DNA of 64,000 nt, from contig NZ_VTHB01000005.1 of the NCBI RefSeq assembly GCF_009729205.1, positions 124,001 through 188,000 of the forward strand. The letters are read 5' to 3'. The notes under the pieces are model-generated. The model was not told the origin of the DNA. It was given only the letters and a program-made list of their open reading frames with translations, and made no database searches. The DNA is from Mycobacteroides sp. CBMA 271 (GTDB lineage Bacteria; Actinomycetota; Actinomycetes; Mycobacteriales; Mycobacteriaceae). Of the stretch, positions 1 through 8,617 are shown one piece after another (position 1 is the stretch's first letter; every line of letters starts with the position of its first letter). A program made the position numbers and the translations under genes.

Positions 1-660
1 CCCCAGCATCACGATGATCCCGGCGAGCAGTGCACCGACGGCCATCGAGCCTGCGGATTTCATCGAACTTGTCGATGTGACGACCGGCGCGGTGGGGTCC
101 TGGAGGATGGTGAGGCTGGCCCAGTTCTCGGGCGCGACGGAGGCGCCCACCTGAAGTTTCACCAGATTGTCTCGGGCTATATCCAGTAGGGCCGCGGCAC
201 CGGCCTGACAGTCTGACGTGGCACTGCACAGCACCTCGATCGACAATTGAGGCGAGGGCAGTTGATTGTTAGGTCCCAGCTCGATGGTGTTGGACACCTT
301 GTAATCCACGCCAGGCGCGACGGCGGCCACCGCAGTCTGCGTGGGCTGACTGAACAGGGAGGTGGCCAGGATGCCGGCGAGCTGCGCCTTTTCGGGGGAC
401 AGATTCAGCATCGGGTTGGCGCCCAACGTGTCGCCATTCGCCGAGAACGTGGGCGGCGGGACGACGACGGCAGAGGCGGTCGATGTCCGAACAGTGACGC
501 CCTGCGTGTAGCCGTACGCTCCCGCGCCGCAGACCGATAGGGCAAGGATGACGAGCGCAATTCGCCGGTTCAAGATCCGCTTGACCAGGTCGTTGACGTT
601 CACGGCGCTCCGACTCTTGCTCTCGTCCGGACTGTTCGCGAAAGGCGCGCCGTCCCTCAC
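1..660 (-). CDS. Membrane protein, polysaccharide chain-length determinant type (3' end outside window)
   Basis: The C-terminus lies beyond base 1. The readable protein has a short basic cytoplasmic N-terminus, a transmembrane segment (about residues 33-52 counting from the GTG at 660), a roughly 150-residue extracytoplasmic Ala/Pro/Thr-rich part, and a second hydrophobic segment at the window edge (GSMAVGALLAGIIVMLG). Two membrane helices flanking an outside domain is the plan of Wzz/YveK-type polysaccharide co-polymerases, and the gene starts divergently from a WecG-type glycosyltransferase. The start is either GTG 660 or GTG 603 (GGAG four bases upstream of the latter). TATGCT at 684-679 could be its -10 box. 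A function in glycan chain-length control is inferred from topology and neighbours only. Confidence 0.5.
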   Translation of the reverse strand, partial: MRDGAPFANSPDESKSRSAVNVNDLVKRILNRRIALVILALSVCGAGAYGYTQGVTVRTSTASAVVVPPPTFSANGDTLGANPMLNLSPEKAQLAGILATSLFSQPTQTAVAAVAPGVDYKVSNTIELGPNNQLPSPQLSIEVLCSATSDCQAGAAALLDIARDNLVKLQVGASVAPENWASLTILQDPTAPVVTSTSSMKSAGSMAVGALLAGIIVMLG

Positions 661-702
661 CAGCGATATTGGGTACGAGCATAACCCACACTTGCCTACG
701 GG

Positions 703-1542
703 GTGGAATCAACTGTGGCTAGGCTAACCGCCGTGTCGACAGAATCGCTGGCTCCTCCGGTTCGGGTAACGATTTCCCAGGTATCGGTCGATCTTTGCTC
801 AGCGCAGGACGCGCTGGCCGCGATCGCTCGGCGGCCGACGCTGGCCGACGACCGCCCGCTCGTTGTCGGCTCGGTGAATCTGGATCACTTTCACCACTTC
901 GGCAAGGAGCGCGCGCATCGGGATTGTGCCGAGTTGGGGCCGCAGCTGGACTGGTTGATGCTCGCCGACGGGGCACCGATTGTGGCGCGTGCGCGGCTGC
1001 GGACCGGTCGGAGCTGGCGCCGTATCACCGGCGTCGATCTGTTGCCTCTGATTCTCGAGCAGGCGTCCGCCGCAGGGCTGCGGGTCGGGTTCCTCGGCGG
1101 CCTTCCGCAGGTGCATGACCGGCTGCGTGCGGTGGTGGGTATGCGTTTTCCGAACCTCGACGTTGCTGGGTTGTGGTCCCCGGATCGTGCCGATCTCACC
1201 GACCCCGCTCGCGGCGACGCCCTTGCGCGTGACATTGCCGCCGCCGGCGTCCAGATTCTGGTGGTGGGACTGGGAAAACCGTTGCAGGAGCTATGGATTG
1301 CGCGGCATGGCCTTCTCACCGGAGCCCACGTGTTGCTGGCGTTTGGCGCCTCCGCAGACTTTCTCGCCGGTGCCGTCTCACGCGCCCCGGCGTGGATGCA
1401 GCGCAGCGGATTGGAGTGGGCGTACCGATTGAGCCGTGAACCGCGGCGAATGGCCCGCCGGTATCTGGTACAGGGGCCGGCCGCATTGGCACGCTTGCGC
1501 GCGGCCGAGATTGGGCCTCCTCAGTCACTGCTGGCGCGGTGA
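703..1542 (+). CDS. WecG/TagA/CpsF family glycosyltransferase (GT26)
   Basis: A 279-residue protein starting at GTG 703. Family hallmarks are visible in order: an ADG-x-P segment (about residues 88-92), a TGVDL segment near 109-113 (RxPGxDL in relatives), the VGLGKPLQELW nucleotide-sugar motif near 188-199, and a C-terminal RAPxWMQxxGLEWxYRL block (about 227-245) followed by basic residues that hold the enzyme at the inner membrane. Family members transfer an N-acetylhexosamine (ManNAc or ManNAcA) onto an undecaprenyl-linked sugar, usually the second step of repeat-unit assembly. Its position beside a flippase and several glycosyltransferases fits this. The donor sugar cannot be read from the sequence. 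Confidence 0.85.
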   Translation: MESTVARLTAVSTESLAPPVRVTISQVSVDLCSAQDALAAIARRPTLADDRPLVVGSVNLDHFHHFGKERAHRDCAELGPQLDWLMLADGAPIVARARLRTGRSWRRITGVDLLPLILEQASAAGLRVGFLGGLPQVHDRLRAVVGMRFPNLDVAGLWSPDRADLTDPARGDALARDIAAAGVQILVVGLGKPLQELWIARHGLLTGAHVLLAFGASADFLAGAVSRAPAWMQRSGLEWAYRLSREPRRMARRYLVQGPAALARLRAAEIGPPQSLLAR

Positions 1543-1564
1543 GCAATCTTGATACGACGATTAC

Positions 1565-2656
1565 CTAGATTCGATGCATAATGCTCGCGAAATGCTCAGC
1601 CATTACTTCGGAGCTGAACTCAGCCCGCACCCGCTGCGCCCCCGCCCGTCCGAGGGCGCGGGCGCGATCGGGGTCGCGCACCAGATCGGCAATGGCCTTC
1701 GCGAAGGCCTCGGGATCGCCGGGCGGGACCAGCAGACCGTCAACATCGTGCCGGACGTAGTGCGCGATCCCAGGGTTGTCGGTCATGACAACCGGACGCC
1801 CACTCGCCAACGCCTCGAGCGCAACCGTCAGCCCAGATCCGGTGACAACGTTGGGGCGCACCGCGATCGCCACCACCGACGACCGGCGGTACAGATCGCG
1901 CATTCGGCCGTAGAGCCGTTCGGTGTGCAGAGTGACAACGTCGGCAGGCGATTCGACCGGCAGCGCGGTAGCCAATTCGAGCGTCAGGCCGGGGCAGCGT
2001 TGCCGGGCGCTGAGGACGGCCCGAACCAGCAGCGCGTGGTCTCGGTGGACATCTTCGCCGGCACTGACCACCAGGGGGGCTACCGGGTCCTTCCACGGTT
2101 GCTCCCGGTAGAAATCCGTATCGATCCCCACCGGGGCAAAGTGCAACTGCGAGTCGTTGACGCCCCAGGCGCGCGACAGCAGTTCGACCTGGGGATGAGA
2201 CTGCGAGAACACCGCCGCGCTGCGCGTCAACGCATAGCGCGCCAGGCCGCGCCGAGCCGGCGAGTACTCGGAAGGCTCGGTCAGCCAGCCGACTCCGGTC
2301 ACCACCGGAGGGCTCATCCCGATCGCCGTCCCCACCGCCGCGGGTATTCCGGTGCGTTCGTCATAGCAGAACACGAGGTCGCTCGATCGCCTCGCCACGC
2401 GGTCGGCGACCGTCTCCAGAAACTCCAGATCGCCAGTGCGGTAACGAACTCGGCTGGCGACGTACTCAAGTCGACGACCAAAGGAGACCTCGCTGAACGT
2501 CGGTGTCACGCCGTAGCGGGGCAACCGGTGGAGCCCGTAGGGCACCCGGTCCGGAACCTCATCAGCCAGGTTCCGGGCTTCCCATTGCGAAGTCGAAAGA
2601 CCTTGCGGGAAAGCCACATACGCACGCAGTTGTTGGCTCGGTTGCATTGCTCCCAT
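1565..2656 (-). CDS. Glycosyltransferase family 4 (GT-B fold)
   Basis: A 363-residue GT-B protein. The C-terminal donor-binding half carries the retaining GT4 signature SGLTVALEALASGRPVV (about residues 274-290) followed by the GIAHYV...DGLLVPPGD stretch typical of this family. The reading frame continues upstream to 2809 but would overlap the divergent flippase gene, so ATG 2656 (or ATG 2647) is preferred. A -10-like TATCTT lies at 2675-2670, just upstream. It probably adds one sugar to a lipid-linked glycan at the cytoplasmic face. The acceptor and donor are unknown. Confidence 0.8.
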   Translation of the reverse strand: MGAMQPSQQLRAYVAFPQGLSTSQWEARNLADEVPDRVPYGLHRLPRYGVTPTFSEVSFGRRLEYVASRVRYRTGDLEFLETVADRVARRSSDLVFCYDERTGIPAAVGTAIGMSPPVVTGVGWLTEPSEYSPARRGLARYALTRSAAVFSQSHPQVELLSRAWGVNDSQLHFAPVGIDTDFYREQPWKDPVAPLVVSAGEDVHRDHALLVRAVLSARQRCPGLTLELATALPVESPADVVTLHTERLYGRMRDLYRRSSVVAIAVRPNVVTGSGLTVALEALASGRPVVMTDNPGIAHYVRHDVDGLLVPPGDPEAFAKAIADLVRDPDRARALGRAGAQRVRAEFSSEVMAEHFASIMHRI

Positions 2657-2679
2657 CCCGTTTCGGCGAAAGATAACAC
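2647..2679. promoter_or_regulatory. Divergent promoter region between GT4 and flippase genes
   Basis: The 23 bases between the two divergent starts (ATG 2656 on minus, ATG 2680 on plus) contain a plus-strand GATAAC at 2672-2677 with a possible TTGCTC -35 box at 2647-2652. On the minus strand TATCTT is at 2675-2670. Both transcripts would have very short or no leaders. Confidence 0.4.
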
Positions 2680-4155
2680 ATGACGCCCGAACGCGGCGAT
2701 GCATCGCCAAGCGCCGGATCGGTATCCGGACGACGGATCGCCGGTGCCATGGCATGGCAATTGGGCGGACGAGCACTGGGCCTGGTCGCCACGATTGCGA
2801 CGATCGCACTGACCACCCGCGCTCTTGGTGCGCAGACCTACGGCGATCTCAACGCAGCGATCTTCTTCATCGGGCTGTGGACGAGCCTGACCGAGCTGGG
2901 TATCGGTGCCGTCATCGTGCGCCGGGTGTCGTCGGGCGGCGGGAGTCTCGAGCGGCTGGTCGGGGTGAACTTCGGCTTCTCCCTTGCCTACTGTGTGCCA
3001 CTGACCGTGTTGGCCGCAGCGACCGGCGTGCTCGTCTATCGCGGGCAGCCCGAGGTCGTGTCGATGCTGTTGATCATCAGCGGGAGCCTGGCGCTGACAA
3101 CCCTCGCAAGCTGCCTCACCCCAGTGTTTGTCTCATCTGTCCGGTTCCCGGCGGTCGCGCTTGCCGATCTGCTTTCGCGAGTCGCGGTCCTGGGCTTCAC
3201 GTGGATTCTTGTCACCAACGGGACCGAGCCGGTCTGGTTTGCGGTCGCTCAACTCATTCCGCCTGCGGTCTTGCTGCTCGTGCAGGGTATTGCGGCTCGG
3301 CGGATGATTCGGCTCCGCATCGTGATGTCCGTGCGTGAGACCTGGGACCTCGTACGTGAAAGCCTGCCTCAGACAGGGATTCTCATCATCGGGATCTTGT
3401 ACTGGCGAATCGACGGAGTCCTCCTGAGTCTGCTGAGCACCTCCGTCGAGGTCGGCCGCTATGGGTTGGCGTATCAGACGGCGTTCACATTGTCGCTGGT
3501 AGGCGCCTTCTTCCAGGGGGCCACTCTGTCGACGATGTCGAATCTGTACGCCGCAGACCAGCAGCGATTCGCGCGCTTCATCGAGAAATCAGTAGCGCTG
3601 ATGCTGTCGATGGCACTGCCCATCTCGGTCGTCGGGTTCTTCGTGGGGCGCGATCTCATCGAGATGCTGGGTTCCTCGGAATTCGTCGACCAATCGAGTC
3701 TGGTCATGCCGCTGCTCCTGGTGGCCGTCGGCCTCACGTTCCTGACCGGGACCGTTAGCCAGGCCTTGTTCGCCGCACACCACCAATCGTTCCTTTTGCG
3801 GCTCAACATCTTCAACCTCATCGGAAACATCACGCTGAATGTCCTGCTGATTCCACACCTGGGCTCGGCAGGCGCTGCGATCGCGTTGGTGACCAGTGAG
3901 GTCGTGGGACTGGTGGCCGCTACCGCCAGGTTGACGACGTGCAGCCCCTATCGCACACCGTGGATGTTCATTGTCCGGCTCGCGATCCCGTTGATTGCCG
4001 CGGTCGGTGCTCTGATGATTACCGAGCTGTGGCTTCCGCGATTGCTCGCCGCGCTAGTTGCCGCCGGAGTGTATGTCGTGGTGAATCTTTCGACGGGCCC
4101 GGTTCATCTGCGGGACATCCGGGAAGTGCTCCGCAAGGCATCGTCCGATGAATGA
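2680..4155 (+). CDS. Lipid-linked oligosaccharide flippase, Wzx/MOP type
   Basis: A 491-residue, strongly hydrophobic polytopic protein (about 12-14 helices). It has an N-terminal GRALGLVATIATIALTTRALG helix and the paired-helix pattern of the polysaccharide_synt/MurJ-like MOP superfamily. Relatives flip undecaprenyl-linked repeat units from the inner to the outer leaflet. The next gene starts inside its last codons (8-base overlap), so the two are probably co-translated. Wzx-type flippases next to chain-length and glycosyltransferase genes are characteristic of capsule or exopolysaccharide loci. I saw no Wzy polymerase in the window; one could lie to the left. Confidence 0.8.
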   Translation: MTPERGDASPSAGSVSGRRIAGAMAWQLGGRALGLVATIATIALTTRALGAQTYGDLNAAIFFIGLWTSLTELGIGAVIVRRVSSGGGSLERLVGVNFGFSLAYCVPLTVLAAATGVLVYRGQPEVVSMLLIISGSLALTTLASCLTPVFVSSVRFPAVALADLLSRVAVLGFTWILVTNGTEPVWFAVAQLIPPAVLLLVQGIAARRMIRLRIVMSVRETWDLVRESLPQTGILIIGILYWRIDGVLLSLLSTSVEVGRYGLAYQTAFTLSLVGAFFQGATLSTMSNLYAADQQRFARFIEKSVALMLSMALPISVVGFFVGRDLIEMLGSSEFVDQSSLVMPLLLVAVGLTFLTGTVSQALFAAHHQSFLLRLNIFNLIGNITLNVLLIPHLGSAGAAIALVTSEVVGLVAATARLTTCSPYRTPWMFIVRLAIPLIAAVGALMITELWLPRLLAALVAAGVYVVVNLSTGPVHLRDIREVLRKASSDE

Positions 4156-5422
4156 CGTGCACGGGGGAATTGCGGTGCTGATCGTGGCGTATGGCCGCCC
4201 CGATCTGCTCAGCGATTGTCTGCGATCGTGCCGTGTTCACCTGGGCGATCTGCCGGTGCACGTGTGGGACAACTCCGAACTCGACCATCCGGGAATGAGC
4301 GAAGTTCGGGCGTCGTATCCGGCCGTGAACTGGCACGGAACGGGTGTCAATCTCGGATTCGCCGCTGCCGTCAACAGATTGGCGGACCTCGTGCCGGGTG
4401 CGCACATGCTGCTGTTGAATCCCGACGCAATCGTCAGCGGCGCCCTCGTGCGGACACGCGCTCAGTTGACTGCTGATACCACGGTGGCCGCGGCGGCGCC
4501 CCGGATAGCCGCGGCCACCCCATATCCCGGCGAGATGCCTTGGTTCAACGCACATCGTGCACCCAATCTGCTTCGGGCACTGGTGTCGCGTGCGGGCTAT
4601 GCCCCCGCGCTCTCCGGACGCTCAATCTCCGAGTTGTACCGAACGCCCCCCACCGAGGTGGACGGATACCTGACCGGCGCCTGCTTATTGATCAACCGGC
4701 GGGCGTGGAACGCGGTAGGCGCCTTCGATGAGGAGTTCTTCTTATACGGCGAGGAAGCCGATTGGCAGCTGCGGGTCCGGTCGTCGGGGTGGAGATTGAT
4801 CTTCGTCGATGAACCGGGAATCACTCACAGCGCCAAGGGAACTGTCGTGGGGGATCAGCAGCGTAGCCTGCGCTCCGATGATCTGCTTCGCGCCAACATT
4901 GCCCTCACTCTTGAACATGCGAAGGGGGCGCGAACCGCCGACCTGTATCTGGCCGGGACATCCCTACTGGATCACCTGCAGCGTTCGGCGCGCCGCGTGC
5001 GTAAGGCACGGATCCGACGTGACACCGGACAACCCCAGGTAATCCTGACCATGGACCGCCTCGCCGACGGGGACGCGCAACGCCAACGCGTGCTGCTGGC
5101 AATCGAGTTGGATCGACGCGGATACTTCGTGACCATCGCATGCATGCGGCGCCTCGGGCCGTTAGTGGCCGAGATTCCTCCGACGGTTCGGGTGGTTCGT
5201 CAACCCTGGTGGTGCCCGGTGTTCGACCTCGGTGAGGGTCCGGCGATCCTGGTTTCGGGTGACACCCTTGCCGAGATTAGGTGCGCTGCGTTGTGGCGCC
5301 CGTTCGGGAGGTCACGCAGAGTCATAGCCCCCAACATGCGCAGGTGTCTTGAGGGGACAGCGGACATGAAAACGATGGCCGACTCGTACGAGGAAGCCCT
5401 TATCGCGGTGCTGAAGGACTGA
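4148..5422 (+). CDS. Glycosyltransferase family 2 fused to an N-terminal half of a GT-B domain
   Basis: A 424-residue protein. Residues 1-230 are a rhamnosyltransferase-like GT2 (WbbL/RfbF type): VLIVAYGRPDLL near 10-21, GVNLGFAAAVN at 66-76, the metal/nucleotide LLNPDA at 88-94, and EEAD at 202-205 as the acidic base region. After a basic linker, residues 297-395 read VILTMDRLADGDAQRQRVLL followed by LDRRGYFVTIACM and later ILVSGDTL. This looks like the acceptor-side Rossmann half of a GT4/GT-B enzyme, and it ends before any donor-binding half. It overlaps the flippase by 8 bases and precedes a separate GT4 gene by 8 bases. The fused half-domain may be a degenerate remnant or a protein-interaction module. 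Confidence 0.8.
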   Translation: MNDVHGGIAVLIVAYGRPDLLSDCLRSCRVHLGDLPVHVWDNSELDHPGMSEVRASYPAVNWHGTGVNLGFAAAVNRLADLVPGAHMLLLNPDAIVSGALVRTRAQLTADTTVAAAAPRIAAATPYPGEMPWFNAHRAPNLLRALVSRAGYAPALSGRSISELYRTPPTEVDGYLTGACLLINRRAWNAVGAFDEEFFLYGEEADWQLRVRSSGWRLIFVDEPGITHSAKGTVVGDQQRSLRSDDLLRANIALTLEHAKGARTADLYLAGTSLLDHLQRSARRVRKARIRRDTGQPQVILTMDRLADGDAQRQRVLLAIELDRRGYFVTIACMRRLGPLVAEIPPTVRVVRQPWWCPVFDLGEGPAILVSGDTLAEIRCAALWRPFGRSRRVIAPNMRRCLEGTADMKTMADSYEEALIAVLKD

Positions 5423-5430
5423 TTTCGCCG

Positions 5431-6477
5431 ATGAGAATTCTCTGGCTGTCGCCCTGGATGCGTCCGCTGGCTCGCGTCCACGCCGAGGCCCTTTCCGCTC
5501 AGGGTGCCTCGGTGCTGTTGGTGACCACCGACATGCATCCGGAATCCGGGCCGGCACGGGACTACGAGCTGGTGCTGCCGCACTCGCTGAAACAGGCTGC
5601 CAGCTGGGCGCCCTGGGCACGCGCGGTGCCGAAAGTTCGCGCGTTCCAACCCGATGTGGTGATCACCGAGCTAGTTCTCGATCCCCGTTGGCAGATATTC
5701 GGCGCGGGCCGCCCGCGCGTACTGCTTGTCCACGACGACAAGCCCCATGATGCCTCCGAAGAACGTGCGCGTTGGCGAAACGTCCTATTCCGCACGTGGG
5801 AGGCCGGTGCGCGCCAGCGTGTCGCATTCAGTGACTACGTAGCGCGTGAGATCGCTTCACACGCACCGTCACCGGTCGGCGTCGTTCCGCTGACCAGTGA
5901 TCTCGACCCGAACCGGGTGCCGCCCTTTGTGCCTGCGGCCGGTCGCCGTGATTTCGTCCTCGTCGGGCGGCTCAATGGCTACAAGAATGTCGAGGTCGTC
6001 TTGCGTGCGTGGGACGCTCACGTCCGTGGACCGCTGTGGCAGGGAGACCAATTGGTGCTTATCGGCGACGGCGATGTCGTTGCCTCCCTGCCCGATTCGG
6101 TTCGGTGGATCAGCGGCCGTTACAGCTATGACGATGTGCTGCAACCGCTCTCCACGGCAAAGGCATCGCTGGTGCACTACCGGCAGGCCTCGCAGAGTGG
6201 AGTGCAGACACTGTCGATGCAGCTCGGGGTGAACACCATCGTCTCCACGGAAGGCGCATTGCCTGAGTTTCAGCCGTGTGGAGAATTGGCGCTGGACCGA
6301 GACGACGTGCCGGGCCTGACCGCGGCATTCGATCGGCACGCGGATCCCGCGGTCGCCGCGATGGCGGGATCCGCGGCGCGCGAGCACTATGCGCAGAACT
6401 TCACCGCCGAGCACGCCGCAACGAAGTTGCTCGCGATATGCGCGCAGCTTCTCCCTCGCGATCGTTCCGCGCGGTGA
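5431..6477 (+). CDS. Glycosyltransferase family 4
   Basis: A 348-residue GT-B protein beginning MRILWLSPWM, the usual first strand and glycine-poor loop of GT4 acceptor domains. The C-terminal half has FVLVGRLNGYKNVEVVLRAW (the GRL/K donor-binding loop) and LVLIGDG. The usual EALA(S/C)G segment is degenerate (SMQLGVNTIVSTEGALPEF). It sits in a tight plus-strand run with the flippase and GT2 and overlaps the next gene by four bases (GTGA). It probably extends the same repeat unit. Confidence 0.75.
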   Translation: MRILWLSPWMRPLARVHAEALSAQGASVLLVTTDMHPESGPARDYELVLPHSLKQAASWAPWARAVPKVRAFQPDVVITELVLDPRWQIFGAGRPRVLLVHDDKPHDASEERARWRNVLFRTWEAGARQRVAFSDYVAREIASHAPSPVGVVPLTSDLDPNRVPPFVPAAGRRDFVLVGRLNGYKNVEVVLRAWDAHVRGPLWQGDQLVLIGDGDVVASLPDSVRWISGRYSYDDVLQPLSTAKASLVHYRQASQSGVQTLSMQLGVNTIVSTEGALPEFQPCGELALDRDDVPGLTAAFDRHADPAVAAMAGSAAREHYAQNFTAEHAATKLLAICAQLLPRDRSAR

Positions 6478-7493
6478 CCGGTAGGAGGGCCTGGCCGCTG
6501 GTGCGCTGCGTTGGACTGCTGGTGCTGGCCGCGATCGTCGCCATGGCGCTACCGCGCGACTCCTGCAGGTCCGTCTATCCACGCGCCGCGGACACCGCAC
6601 CGCGCCAGCTCGAGACCGGTCCACTGGTGGCCGGTTCTCTGATCGTCGAGTCGTGGGTGCGCGAGCATCCCGACGACCCACGCGCGGCGGCCATCCTGGA
6701 GCGGATCGCGCGATATCCGATCGCGATGTGGGTCACCGGTTCAGACGAAGACGACGTTCGCAACATCGGCGACATCGTCGAGCGCGCGCGGCGCATCGAT
6801 GGCACCGCGCAATTGGTTCTGTACAACATCCCGGACCGGGACGACGGATTCTCCGGGCCCAACCACACGGTCACCTCCGCCGTCTATCGAGCATGGATCG
6901 ACCGGGTGTCCACGGTGGTAGGAGACGCGCGCATGGCGCTCGTTGTCGAACCCGACGCATTGTGGTTCGCCGATCGACAATCCCTGGAAGGCACGGATTT
7001 CGATGACCGCATCCAGTCCCTGCAGTATGCGGTGCAGGCATTCTCGGCGCGCAACGCCCGGACGCGAATCTACGTGGACGCCGGAACGTCGTCCGGTTCG
7101 GTGACGCCCGAGCGAATGGCGGCGCTGCTGGCCAAGGTTGGCGTTTCCGACAGAGTCGGGTATGCCCTCAACGTCTCGTCGTTCGCCCCGACCCGTGAGA
7201 TCACCGCGTACGCCCAACGCATCCGGGCGTCGTTGCAACGGTGGTTCGGGGTGCGCGACCCGCGCTACATCGTCGACACCTCGCAGAATGGCAACCCGGA
7301 ATGGAACTTCGACTGGTGCAACCCTGCCGGCCGCCTACTGGGCACACCGCCGGCCGTCGGCGGACAGTCCGACGGTCTCGATATGAATCTGTGGATTCTT
7401 GCTCCGGGCGCCTCCAACGGCCCCTGTGGCAACATCACCGACGCGCAGGGTGGAGAGTTCAGTCCCACCCTTGCCGCAACGTTGCTGCGCTAG
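6474..7493 (+). CDS. Secreted glycoside hydrolase family 6-like protein with altered active site
   Basis: A 339-residue protein starting at GTG 6474, overlapping the upstream stop as GTGA. A signal/anchor segment occupies about residues 8-26. GH6 landmarks: YNIPDRDDG at 117-125 (the conserved DLPDRDC loop) and VVEPDAL at 157-163, whose D161 matches the general acid. Near the C-terminus, LDMNLWILAPGASNGPCG (302-319) replaces the family's LWxKxPGxSDG, so the lysine and the aspartate of that loop are missing. GH6 enzymes cut beta-1,4-glucans; here the protein may trim or only bind the exported polymer. It shares its TAG stop with the convergent gene (CTAG). Confidence 0.75.
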   Translation: MTGRRAWPLVRCVGLLVLAAIVAMALPRDSCRSVYPRAADTAPRQLETGPLVAGSLIVESWVREHPDDPRAAAILERIARYPIAMWVTGSDEDDVRNIGDIVERARRIDGTAQLVLYNIPDRDDGFSGPNHTVTSAVYRAWIDRVSTVVGDARMALVVEPDALWFADRQSLEGTDFDDRIQSLQYAVQAFSARNARTRIYVDAGTSSGSVTPERMAALLAKVGVSDRVGYALNVSSFAPTREITAYAQRIRASLQRWFGVRDPRYIVDTSQNGNPEWNFDWCNPAGRLLGTPPAVGGQSDGLDMNLWILAPGASNGPCGNITDAQGGEFSPTLAATLLR

Positions 7494-8575
7494 CAGAGTC
7501 CCGTCGCCCAGCGGCCCTCCAGATCCGGAAAGCGTTGGTGAACCTCGTCATAGAGATCGGGCAGGGTGAGCAACACCTCGTCGGGATCGGCTGCGACCAG
7601 ATCGGCGGGCGCAATGATGGGGATGTCGGTGCCGGGCATGCGGCGCCCCTGCTTGGCGAGAGAGGCATCGGCGACTGCCACCACCGACTTCGTCGTCAGC
7701 GCCGCACGGGCGAACAACGCCACCGTGCGCGAGGCCGCCCCGTAGGCGTACACGCGCCGGCCGGATGACCGTTTGCCCTCCAGCCACGCGGTGAGCCGGT
7801 GCACCTGCTCGTCCACCGCACGCTGCAGCGGGATGAATCCGTCCGCCTCGATAGCGCCGATTGCGTTCTCGCGGTGGACAATCTGCTCGACCGCGGGAGG
7901 CGCAGGGTGTTCACCGTGGCGCGCCGCGACCAGCAAGGTGCCGCCGTAGAGGTCAAATTCCCAGATCCCCACCACCGACATCCCGACATCGGAGAGCATT
8001 CGGCGCAGCGCTGTCAGGGAGTAGTAGGCGAAATGTCCGTGCCGTAGTGAGTTCCACTGGCCGAGCTCCAGGATGGTCGCGATCGAGTGGAATTGAAGTA
8101 GCAGCACGCCCTCGGCGCTAGTGCGGCGGGCGCGCGTCCTGATTGCTGCGGATTGGTCGGCGTCGTGCATCATGCCGAAGCTGTCCAGCACCACATCTGC
8201 GGGCCCACCCAGGGCCGGATCAGCGACCTGGAAACCCTTGGGAGTAACAAGGTTCAGCCAGCTCCCGCCGTGCGGACTCGTGAATTCGTACACTGTGTGC
8301 CCGGCAAGAAGGCCGGCCGCCTCCACCCGAGCCACCGCATCGGCAGCCTGATCCCGCAGAGCTTGCGGTTCCACCGCTCGCGGTTCCTCGGTGTTCGTGT
8401 CGTCGATCTCCAGCTGCGCAAGTGCACACTCCGGACACAGGGTCATCGCCAGGGGATGCGCCTCATCCGCGCTGGACGGGCTGGCTGCGGTGGGAAAGTG
8501 ATCTGCGGCTGGAACGGCACCCAGGTCAAGCACCCGCGCCAACGATTGGCCGTGGCAATACCGGCATCTGATCAC
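7490..8575 (-). CDS. C-methyltransferase family protein (zinc-binding N-domain), variant active site
   Basis: A 361-residue member of the TylCIII/TcaB9-like sugar C-methyltransferase family. The N-terminal zinc site is intact (C4, C7, C47, C50), followed by a SAM domain and the Methyltransf_14-type C-terminal domain. Compared with the paralogue at 11671-12933, the SAM loop SNDG is replaced by SPHG (100-103) and the catalytic HEH segment by HGH (179-181). It may therefore be inactive for C-methylation, act on another substrate, or belong to a diverged subfamily. The start is GTG 8575, 42 bases from the divergent epimerase gene; longer upstream starts would run into it. Confidence 0.75.
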   Translation of the reverse strand: MIRCRYCHGQSLARVLDLGAVPAADHFPTAASPSSADEAHPLAMTLCPECALAQLEIDDTNTEEPRAVEPQALRDQAADAVARVEAAGLLAGHTVYEFTSPHGGSWLNLVTPKGFQVADPALGGPADVVLDSFGMMHDADQSAAIRTRARRTSAEGVLLLQFHSIATILELGQWNSLRHGHFAYYSLTALRRMLSDVGMSVVGIWEFDLYGGTLLVAARHGEHPAPPAVEQIVHRENAIGAIEADGFIPLQRAVDEQVHRLTAWLEGKRSSGRRVYAYGAASRTVALFARAALTTKSVVAVADASLAKQGRRMPGTDIPIIAPADLVAADPDEVLLTLPDLYDEVHQRFPDLEGRWATGLC

Positions 8576-8617
8576 TGTTGGCGCCCGGATCGTTCCGTGG
8601 TACGGCAGGATGGCATT

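Noticed and set aside
1574-2683. Plus-strand frame of about 370 codons opposite the GT4 gene
   Set aside because: The minus strand carries the GT4 signature; the plus frame is compositional shadow.
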